NCBI GenBank assembly: GCA_027452145.1
Contig: DAIDHB010000213.1
Location: 1 to 50,570 of the forward strand
Length of the DNA: 50,570 bases
DNA from: Planctomycetales bacterium
GTDB taxonomy: Bacteria; Planctomycetota; Planctomycetia; Isosphaerales; Isosphaeraceae
Direction: 5' to 3'
Shown: positions 24,420 through 31,449 of the stretch, one piece after another
Layout of the letters: each line of letters begins with the position of its first letter
How positions within the stretch are numbered: position 1 is the first letter of the stretch
The notes under the pieces: model-generated
What the model saw: only the letters and a program-made list of their open reading frames with translations
The model's database searches: none
What the model was told of the DNA's origin: nothing
Translations under genes and position numbers: made by a program

Positions 24420-26731
24420 CCCTCGAGATAAACCGCCCTGCCGGCGTGGGGAACGGCCTGGACGCCCAGGTGCGTGGGAGATGCCTCGGCGTGGGCGCCG
24501 TGGTAGTGGATCTCGTGCAGCCGGCGATACAGCGCCGAGCCGCTCTTGAGCTCCTGGTCGGTGCCGACGGCCTCGACGCGGCCGGCGTTGAGCAGCACGA
24601 TCCGGTCGGCGACCTGGATCGAGGCCAGGTTGTGCGAGATGAGGAACGTCGTGCGGCCCTGCGAGAACTCCTCGATGGCCTTGCGGATCAATGCCTCGTC
24701 CTGGATGTCCACGGCGCTCGTGGCCTCGTCGAGGATCAGGATCGCCGGGTCGCGCAGCATCGCGCGGGCCAGCGCGATCCGCTGGCGCTGGCCCCCCGAG
24801 AGGCCCAGTCCGCGCTCGCCGACCATGGTGTCGTAGCCCTGCGGCATGGCCGCGATGAACTGGTGGGCGTAGGCTCGCTCGGCCGCCCGGATGATGTCCT
24901 CGCGGCGGGCGTGGGGGATCCCATACGCGATGTTGTTGGCGATCGTGTCCTGGAACAGGATCGTCTCCTGGAGCACGATGCCGATCTGGCGCCTGAGGCT
25001 GCCGAGCGGCACCTCGCGGATGTCGCGGCCGTCGATCCGGATGGAGCCGCCGTCCACGTCCCAGAACCGCGGCAACAGGCTGGTGAGCGTCGTCTTGCCG
25101 CAGCCGTTGGGGCCGACCAGCGCGATCGTCTCGCCGTGGCGGACGGTCAGGCTGACGCCGTCCAGGACCGGCTGGCCGGGCTTGTACCCGAAGGCGACGC
25201 GGTCGAACTCGACCGACTCGCGGTGCCGCGCCAGGCTCGGGGCGTGCTTCTGGTCGACCACCTGGGGCGTCCGGTCCATCATGTCGCAGATCCGATCCGC
25301 GGCCGCCGAGGCGCGCTGGATCTTGGAATGCACGTTCGCCAGCTTGCGGATCGGGTCGGAGACCCCGGCCAGCCAGGCGTAGAGCGTCAGGAGGTCGGGC
25401 GTGCCCATCGGCTGCGAGGCGAGCTGGAGGCGGAAGATCCCGAGCTCCAGGTAGATCGTGTGCTTGAGCACCAGGTACGAGCCGGCCAGCAGCGCGATCG
25501 CCACGGTGGTCAGCGTGAGCATCTCGAGCACCGGGTCGGACATCGCGTCGATCATCGCCACGCGGACGCTCTTGCGATACAGGTTCTTGGTCTCGCCGAA
25601 GAACCGCCGGCGCTCGACGCGCTCGGTGGCGAACGCCTTGACGACCTTGATCCCCTGGAACGTCTCCTGCAGGATCTTGTAGATCGTGGACATGCTTTCC
25701 AGCGACCGCCGGACCGCGCGCTTCATGATCTTGCCGACGCGGTACGTGGTGAGCGCCGAGATCGGCACGAGGATCAGCGTCAGCAGGGTCAGCCGCCAGT
25801 TGAACAAGAGCGCCGAGCCCAGGCAGGTGGCGATCCGCATCGGCTCGCGAATCAGCTTGCTCATCAGGGTGTTGAGCCCCTGGCCGAACGAGTCCATGTC
25901 GCTGGTGAACCGGGCCATCAGCTCGGCCGAGCCCTTCTCGGAGAAGCTGGCGAGGTCGAGGTTCGTGGTGCGTCGGAAGAAGTGGTTGCGGATGCGGAAC
26001 AGGGTCAACTGCATCACGTCGGCGACCAGGACTTCCTGCAAGAACATGAACAGGCCCTTGAGGGCCACGCCGACCATCACCAGGCCGATCAAAAAGAGCA
26101 GCGCCGTGAAGCCGTCGCCGGGGAGATAGCGGTTGACGAACGGCTGGACCCTCAGGCAGTGCCCCAGCCACCACTCGTCGCTCTCGATCTGCTTGCCGAT
26201 GTCGGTGACGCGGCGGTCGATCGCAGTCGGCTCCCCCCTGCGCAGGAACCCGCCGGAGGCGAAGAGCTCCTGCTGGCGGGCCAGCGCGATCCGGTGCTCG
26301 CGGCGCAGCTCCTCGAGCCCCCTGGGCCGATCGCCGGCGCCGGGATCCGGTCCGAAGCGTAGCTCGTCGTCGACCGAGCGCCGCTCCTGCTCGTGCAGCC
26401 GGGCCTCGATCCGGGCGAGGTCGTCGATCAGGGCCTGGCGGCGGATTTTCAGCGGCTCGCGTGCGCCCTCTTTCTGCGGCGCCACCTCGATGACGTAGAG
26501 CGCCTCGGCGCGGCGGGCCTCGAGCGCCGCGATGTCATCGCGGTAAGAGTCGATCTTCCGCGCCAGCCACCTTTGCGGGTTCTGATCGTTGAACAGGATG
26601 TGCAGCAGGGGATACACGGCGCCCAGCTCGGCAAAGAAGAGCAGGGCCACCATCGCCGCGCACGCGATCGACAGGCCGAAACGGACTTTGTAGGGCAAGG
26701 CGAACCGCACGAGGCGAGCGAAGTTTTTCAT
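24416..26731 (-). CDS. MsbA-type ABC exporter with a long coiled-coil loop after the first helix
   Basis: A 771-residue half-transporter with fused membrane and ATPase domains. The ATPase is intact: Walker A GPNGCGKTT, signature LSGGQRQRIALARAM, Walker B ILILDEATSAVD, and the switch His in FLISHNLAS. Helix 1 spans about residues 18-40, but helix 2 begins only near 210. The roughly 165 residues between are charged and rich in Arg/Glu heptads (ALEARRAEALYVIE; QALIDDLARIEARLHEQE), so they should form a coiled coil outside the membrane. MsbA has a short loop there. Export of lipid A precursors, lipid-linked glycan or another lipid is inferred. The start at ATG 26729-26731 has promoter-like hexamers upstream. 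It is divergent from the glycosyltransferase operon. Confidence 0.88.
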   Translation of the reverse strand: MKNFARLVRFALPYKVRFGLSIACAAMVALLFFAELGAVYPLLHILFNDQNPQRWLARKIDSYRDDIAALEARRAEALYVIEVAPQKEGAREPLKIRRQALIDDLARIEARLHEQERRSVDDELRFGPDPGAGDRPRGLEELRREHRIALARQQELFASGGFLRRGEPTAIDRRVTDIGKQIESDEWWLGHCLRVQPFVNRYLPGDGFTALLFLIGLVMVGVALKGLFMFLQEVLVADVMQLTLFRIRNHFFRRTTNLDLASFSEKGSAELMARFTSDMDSFGQGLNTLMSKLIREPMRIATCLGSALLFNWRLTLLTLILVPISALTTYRVGKIMKRAVRRSLESMSTIYKILQETFQGIKVVKAFATERVERRRFFGETKNLYRKSVRVAMIDAMSDPVLEMLTLTTVAIALLAGSYLVLKHTIYLELGIFRLQLASQPMGTPDLLTLYAWLAGVSDPIRKLANVHSKIQRASAAADRICDMMDRTPQVVDQKHAPSLARHRESVEFDRVAFGYKPGQPVLDGVSLTVRHGETIALVGPNGCGKTTLTSLLPRFWDVDGGSIRIDGRDIREVPLGSLRRQIGIVLQETILFQDTIANNIAYGIPHARREDIIRAAERAYAHQFIAAMPQGYDTMVGERGLGLSGGQRQRIALARAMLRDPAILILDEATSAVDIQDEALIRKAIEEFSQGRTTFLISHNLASIQVADRIVLLNAGRVEAVGTDQELKSGSALYRRLHEIHYHGAHAEASPTHLGVQAVPHAGRAVYLEG

Positions 26732-26812
26732 AACGTGGGCGTCGCGGAGGGGAGACCCATTGAGCATCCATGCGCCGGGGACGCACGAGGCGACCGCGGC
26801 AGGTCGGGGCCG

Positions 26813-26841
26813 TATGTACCACGGCCGGGTCAAAGTGACAA
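26813..26841 (-). promoter_or_regulatory. Candidate sigma70-type promoter of the ABC exporter
   Basis: On the minus strand TTGTCA (26836-26841) is followed 17 bases later by TACATA (26813-26818), about 80 bases before the exporter start. The -35 matches 5 of 6 and the -10 matches 3 of 6 consensus bases, so this is only a candidate. Confidence 0.35.
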
Positions 26842-26891
26842 TCCGATTTCGCCCTGGATCGGCGGGATCCGCATCGATCGGCCAGTCGACC

Positions 26892-26920
26892 TTGGATTTC
26901 CCGGGCGCGATGATTATGAT
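26892..26920 (+). promoter_or_regulatory. Candidate sigma70-type promoter of the glycosyltransferase operon
   Basis: TTGGAT (26892-26897) and TATGAT (26915-26920) are separated by 17 bases. The -10 matches 5 of 6 consensus bases and the -35 matches 3 of 6. It lies about 90 bases before the start at 27011. With the opposite candidate at 26813-26841 it would make a divergent promoter pair in the 279-base gap. Confidence 0.4.
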
Positions 26921-27010
26921 CGTGCCGGCGCCGGGGACCTCCCGGCGGCCGCGAGCGACCGACCGACCACCGAAATTGCGCCCCGGCGGCCATCCGTCAC
27001 GGAGGACGGG

Positions 27011-28183
27011 ATGAATCTCCTCGCCCTGGTCGAGTCCCCCGAACACGTCTGTTGCCGCTACCGGATCGCGGCGTTTGCCCCGGCCCTCCGGGCATCGGGC
27101 TGGTCGCTGACCTGCCGGGGGATCGAGCGCGGGGTGCTCCCGCGGATCGGCCAGCTCCGCCGCGCGGGCCGGTACGACGCGGTGATCCTCCAGCGCAAGC
27201 TGCTACCCGGCTGGCAGCTCCGGATCCTCCGCAATGCCGCGCGCCGGCTGGTCTTCGACTTTGACGACGCGGTGCTCTACCGTGATTCGAACGACCCGCG
27301 CGGGCCGGACGACCCCCGCCGGCGCCGCCGCTTCGCCGCGACGATGGCCGCCGCCGACACGGTCATCGCCGGCAACGACTTCCTGGCCGACTGCGCCCTC
27401 CGCGCCGGCGCGCGGGTCGAGGACGTGCACGTCATCCCGACCTGCGTCGACCCCGGCCGATATCCGTCGGAGCGGCCAGGCGGCGGGCCCGATTCGTCCG
27501 CGAGCCGCCTGGACCTGGTCTGGATCGGCTCGGCCGGCACGCTCCGCGGCCTCGAGCAGCCCGCCGCGATCTGGAGCGAGCTGGCCCGGCGCGTGCCCGG
27601 CGTGAGGCTCCGCGTGATCTGCGACCGCTTCCCCCGCGATTTCCCGATTCCGGTGGTCGAGGTGCCCTGGTCCGAATCCGAAGAGGCGCGACAGCTCGCC
27701 GCCGGCGACGTCGGCGTGAGCTGGCTGCCCGACGACCGATGGAGCCGCGGCAAGTGCGGTCTGAAGGTCCTCCAGTACCAGGCCGCCGGACTGCCCGTCG
27801 TCGCGAATCCCGTCGGCTGCCAGGTCGAGATGATCCACCCCGGCGAGAACGGCTTCCTGGCGACGGGTCCGGCCGAGTGGGCCGACGCCGTCGGCCGCCT
27901 CGCCGCCGATCCCGGCCTGCGCGCCCGGATGGGCGCCGCCGCCCGCCGCCGCCTCGAGGCCGATTATTCGCTCGACGCCTGGTCGGAGGCGTTCGTCCAG
28001 TCGACGACGGGCATGAGCGCCGCGCGACCCTCGGCCCCGGCGCTGTCGACCGCGGGATGGAAGGCCGATCGACCCTCGACGGCCGTCGGCCCCTCGCACG
28101 GCGACGGCCCGCGCGACGGCTGCCAGGCCGAGACACAGCAGGCCAGGACCCCTTCGAGCCTCAAACCGATCGGCCACCGATGA
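27011..28183 (+). CDS. Family 4-like (GT-B fold) glycosyltransferase
   Basis: A 390-residue cytoplasmic glycosyltransferase. The N-terminal half contains YDAVILQRKLLP and RRLVFDFDDAVLYR, as in GT4 enzymes. The C-terminal half contains LDLVWIGSAGTLRGLEQPA and the donor-binding stretch GKCGLKVLQYQAAGLPVVANP, followed by PGENGFLA. The donor and acceptor sugars cannot be read. About 55 C-terminal residues after AWSEAFVQST are Ser/Ala/Pro-rich and look disordered. The start ATG 27011 has GGAGG at 27001-27005. It overlaps the next gene by four bases (ATGA at 28180-28183), which ties its work to the kinase-like protein downstream. Confidence 0.88.
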   Translation: MNLLALVESPEHVCCRYRIAAFAPALRASGWSLTCRGIERGVLPRIGQLRRAGRYDAVILQRKLLPGWQLRILRNAARRLVFDFDDAVLYRDSNDPRGPDDPRRRRRFAATMAAADTVIAGNDFLADCALRAGARVEDVHVIPTCVDPGRYPSERPGGGPDSSASRLDLVWIGSAGTLRGLEQPAAIWSELARRVPGVRLRVICDRFPRDFPIPVVEVPWSESEEARQLAAGDVGVSWLPDDRWSRGKCGLKVLQYQAAGLPVVANPVGCQVEMIHPGENGFLATGPAEWADAVGRLAADPGLRARMGAAARRRLEADYSLDAWSEAFVQSTTGMSAARPSAPALSTAGWKADRPSTAVGPSHGDGPRDGCQAETQQARTPSSLKPIGHR

Positions 28184-30030
28184 GCGTATTCACCCCGCAA
28201 CGACGGATCCGCGGCACGCGCCCGGCGGCGCCACCATCGGCGCCGGCACCGACGCCGGCGGGCGCCGGCGCCCCCGCCTCGGCCGATCCATTGCCCCGGA
28301 TGTTCAAGCCGCCGGCCTGGGAATGGACCGGATTCGGCGAGGTCGGCTGGTGGGTCCGCGCCGGCTCGCCGTGGCGCGACGTCCTGCTCGGCCCCGACGG
28401 GTTGCGGCTCGACCAGTGGCGCGCCGAGGGCCGGCTGGCGACCGTCAAGTCCGGGCCGCACCGGATCGTCTACCGCGCCGAGCTGCCCGAGGGGGTTCTT
28501 TATATCAAGCACTTCCTCGTCCCGAACCGCCGCTCGATCCTGCGCCAGTGGTTCCGGCGCGGCAAGGGCCGCAACGAGGGGAAGCGCTCGCAGCAACTGG
28601 CCGCGATCGGCGTGCCGACGATCTGGCCCGTCGCGCTGGGCGAACAGCGGAAACGCAAGTTCCTGTTCGAGAACTACCTGGTCACGCCCGAGATCGCCGG
28701 CACGACGCCGCTCGACGAGTTCGCCATGAGCGAGCTGCCCACCTGGCCCGAGCCGCTCCAGTCGCGCGTGCGGGTCCGGCTGGCCCGAGAGCTCGGCGCG
28801 ATGACGGCCCGGCTCCACGATGCGGGCTTCCTGCACGTCGACTTCCATCCCGGGAACATCCTCGTCCGCTTCCCCGCGCCCGACGAGCCCGAGCTGATCA
28901 TGATCGACCTGGATGCCCTGAGGCGCCGCAAGAAGCTCGACTGGAAGGCCGCGCGGTCGAACCTCGCCCTGCTCGACCACTTCTTCTGGCTCCGCAGCAG
29001 CCGCACCGATCGCCTGCGGTTCCTGAAGCACTACCTCCGAAATCGCCGGGACAGATGCCCGTCGATCGGCCGCGCCGCCCGGCAGATCGAGGGGGCCACC
29101 CGCGCCTGGGCCGAGCGGCTCTGGAGCCGCTGGGGCCGCCGCTGCCGGTCGAGCAACAAGTATTTCGAGGTCCTCGAGGGGGAGAGGTCGTGGGGCGTCG
29201 CGTCGCGCGACCTCGACCCCGAGGCGTTCCGCCGGATCCTCGCCGATCCCGAGGCACCGTTCGGCGACCCCGGCGCGCGGCTGCTGAAGGACTCGCGCAC
29301 GACCCGCGTCGCCGAGACCACGATGATCGTGCGCGGCCGGCCGGCCGCCGTGATCTACAAGCGGTTCAATCGCAAGAAGTGGCTGGACCCGATCCTCAAC
29401 CTGTTCCGCCCGTCGCGGGCCTGGCGATCGTGGCAGGCCGGGCAGGACCTCGTCAGCCGAGGGATTCCGACGCCCCAGAACCTCGCCTTCGTCGCCCGCC
29501 GGCCCCATGCCGGGCGGCCGTTCCTGCGGCTCCTGTCGCACGAGACCTACCTGGTCACCGCCAAGGAGGAGCCGGCGATCGACCTGGCGACCTATGTCAA
29601 CCAGGTCCTGCCGGCGCTGCCGGCCGACGTGCGCCGGGCTCGGATCCGCCGTCTGACGGCCTCGCTGGCGAACCTGGTCCGCTCATTGCACGAGCGATCG
29701 CTGTCACACCGCGACCTCAAGGCGGCGAATATCCTGATCCGCACCGACACGATCGAGCACGAGGACCGGCTCAGCCTGATCGACCTGGTGGGCGTGCGGC
29801 TGCAACATCCGCTGCCGGAGCACCGGCGGGCCAAGAACCTCGCGCGGCTGGGCATCAGCCTGGCGGGTGTGACCGGGCGGACGCGGACCGACGCGCTCCA
29901 GTTCCTCCGGCTGTATCTGCCGTGGGGGCTCTCCCCGCTGAGCGACTGGAAGGCGTTCTGGCGGCGGATCGAGCGGGCCATGCGGACCAAGCGCTCGCGC
30001 AACCAGCGCCGCGGCCGGCCGCTATCGTGA
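28180..30030 (+). CDS. Tandem WaaP/InaA-like lipopolysaccharide kinase, two kinase-fold domains in one chain
   Basis: A 616-residue cytoplasmic protein holding two copies of a Kdo/WaaP (InaA)-type kinase-like domain. Domain 1 has HVDFHPGNILV (H219, D221, N226) and MIDLDAL (D243), with a candidate ATP lysine in VLYIKHF. Domain 2 has SHRDLKAANILI (H510, D512, N517) and LIDLVGV (D535), with a candidate lysine in VIYKRFNRKKW. Both sites keep the catalytic Asp, the metal-binding Asn and the Asp of the DFG position, so both may be active. WaaP-like enzymes phosphorylate core sugars of lipopolysaccharide. The acceptor here is unknown but is probably made by the overlapping glycosyltransferase. The first 45 residues are Pro/Ala-rich. 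The next gene starts 44 bases later. Confidence 0.82.
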   Translation: MSVFTPQRRIRGTRPAAPPSAPAPTPAGAGAPASADPLPRMFKPPAWEWTGFGEVGWWVRAGSPWRDVLLGPDGLRLDQWRAEGRLATVKSGPHRIVYRAELPEGVLYIKHFLVPNRRSILRQWFRRGKGRNEGKRSQQLAAIGVPTIWPVALGEQRKRKFLFENYLVTPEIAGTTPLDEFAMSELPTWPEPLQSRVRVRLARELGAMTARLHDAGFLHVDFHPGNILVRFPAPDEPELIMIDLDALRRRKKLDWKAARSNLALLDHFFWLRSSRTDRLRFLKHYLRNRRDRCPSIGRAARQIEGATRAWAERLWSRWGRRCRSSNKYFEVLEGERSWGVASRDLDPEAFRRILADPEAPFGDPGARLLKDSRTTRVAETTMIVRGRPAAVIYKRFNRKKWLDPILNLFRPSRAWRSWQAGQDLVSRGIPTPQNLAFVARRPHAGRPFLRLLSHETYLVTAKEEPAIDLATYVNQVLPALPADVRRARIRRLTASLANLVRSLHERSLSHRDLKAANILIRTDTIEHEDRLSLIDLVGVRLQHPLPEHRRAKNLARLGISLAGVTGRTRTDALQFLRLYLPWGLSPLSDWKAFWRRIERAMRTKRSRNQRRGRPLS

Positions 30031-30073
30031 CGGATTGGATCGGACAGGACAGGACACGTGTCGTGAGGCCCGG

Positions 30074-31075
30074 ATGCCCCGATCACCAGTACAACCGCGA
30101 ACGCTTCGACGACCGGGACGCCACCTCCCCGCGGCCGCCTCGCTGTTGCTCGTGCTGGCCTGGGCCGGTTGCGCGACGCTCGACCGCGGCCAGTCGCTGC
30201 TGCCGACGACGCCGCAGGTCCGCACCGGGCCGTTCGTGGTCTACGCCAACGGCACGATGTCGGAAGACGCCCTGCCCGTGCGCTGCCTGCGCGAGCTCGA
30301 GCGGGACGTCGGCCACGAGCTGGGCTATCACGCCGCGGCCGGCGACGAGCCGGTCGAGATCTACATCCTCAAGGACCGCCACGACTTCGACCATTTCCTC
30401 AAGTTCTATTACCCCGAGCTCCCCTCGCGGCGGGCGTTCTTCATCGCCAAGGGCTATCAGCGCGTCGTCTACACCTACATCAGCCCCCGGCTGGAAGAGG
30501 ACCTGCGCCACGAAGCGACGCACGCCCTTTTGCGCGGCGCCTACGGCGACCTTCCGCTCTGGCTGGACGAGGGACTCGCCGAGTACTTCGAGACCGACCT
30601 GGTGCGCCCGTCGGCCGAGCGTCCTCGCGCCGACCTGATCATGGCGGACCTCCACAAGAGCTGGTCGCCCAATCTGGAGCGGCTCGAGTCGATGACCGAG
30701 GTCGGCCAGATGAACCAGCGCGATTATCGCGAGGCCTGGGGCTGGGTGCACCTGCTGCTCAACGGCCCCGAGCCGGGGAAGAAGCTGCTGATGGCCTACC
30801 TGACCAAAACGGACCGCGCCGAGACGAAGGCGAGGCTCCGCCCGATCCTGGCCGACGCGCACATCGACGACGCCGGGCTCCGCACTCATCTGAATGCGCT
30901 TCCCCACACGCCCGTCGTCGCCACGAAGCCCTCCTCGGCATCGCGCCCGGCCGCCGCGCTTCGCTTCCAGGACGGCCCGACGGCTCCGCCCGCCGCGCCC
31001 TCAGCACCCCCACAGCGCGAACGCGAACGCGAACGCGGCCTGTTCCGCCGGCTGGGGTCCTGGCTGGGGCTTTAG
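30074..31075 (+). CDS. DUF1570-like zinc metallopeptidase lipoprotein
   Basis: A 333-residue lipoprotein with lipobox in LVLAWAGCATLD, which sets the start at ATG 30074 rather than 30035. The core carries a gluzincin-type zinc site, HEATHALLRG, with a downstream glutamate in LDEGLAEYFE (HExxH plus E). This matches planctomycete DUF1570-like proteins and basic-secretory-protein peptidases. The substrate is unknown and is presumably in the periplasm or outer membrane. The C-terminus is Pro/Ala-rich and ends with a basic ERERERERGLFRRLGSWLGL segment, possibly amphipathic. It lies 43 bases after the tandem kinase on the same strand, so it is probably the last gene of the envelope operon. Confidence 0.8.
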   Translation: MPRSPVQPRTLRRPGRHLPAAASLLLVLAWAGCATLDRGQSLLPTTPQVRTGPFVVYANGTMSEDALPVRCLRELERDVGHELGYHAAAGDEPVEIYILKDRHDFDHFLKFYYPELPSRRAFFIAKGYQRVVYTYISPRLEEDLRHEATHALLRGAYGDLPLWLDEGLAEYFETDLVRPSAERPRADLIMADLHKSWSPNLERLESMTEVGQMNQRDYREAWGWVHLLLNGPEPGKKLLMAYLTKTDRAETKARLRPILADAHIDDAGLRTHLNALPHTPVVATKPSSASRPAAALRFQDGPTAPPAAPSAPPQRERERERGLFRRLGSWLGL

Positions 31076-31449
31076 GAGTCGGTCCCGGCAGGGCTTCGAG
31101 CCCCCGTCAAGGGGCGATCGGACGTAGCCCAGCAGCGACCCGCATTGCGGGGTCGCTGCCACGTCCAGCCCGATACAAAAGAGCGAGGTACCCGTCATCC
31201 CGGCCGCACGGCGCTGACTTTCCTGCAATTTGAGGGCCGATACGACCTTCGACGAAGACCCGGGACAGTGTTGCCACGTATCTTCCGGCCGCCATGGCCT
31301 GGCGCGGACTCGCGTCCCGCCAGGGCCCGACCGTTGCGCGATAAGCCCCGCCGTGAAGCGCTCGAGCGGCGACCGTCGACCGTCAGGAGCTGGCAGCAAG
31401 GCGACAATTGATGCGACTGCATTTCTTGCCCGCACACTGCCGGAGAAGA
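31076..31449. other. Convergent intergenic region with strong hairpins
   Basis: No gene is convincing here. A perfect 10-base-pair stem lies at 31132-31141 (GCAGCGACCC) and 31150-31159 (GGGTCGCTGC), with an 8-base loop. Smaller hairpins precede it (GGGCTTCGAGCCC; CCCCGTCAAGGGG near 31110). They lie just after the peptidase stop and could end transcription, although there is no T-run. The segment 31160-31449 is unassigned and may be decayed sequence. Confidence 0.5.

Noticed and set aside
24446..26362. 638-codon plus-strand frame
   Set aside because: Antisense shadow of the ABC exporter, which has intact Walker and signature motifs on the minus strand.
27739..28179. Longer N-terminus for the tandem kinase
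   Set aside because: It would overlap the glycosyltransferase gene by 440 bases and encodes an Arg/Pro-rich shadow. ATG 28180 gives the usual ATGA coupling.
31107..31295. Small minus-strand gene in the convergent gap
   Set aside because: The 62-residue translation has no family and overlaps strong hairpins; no ribosome-binding site was seen.
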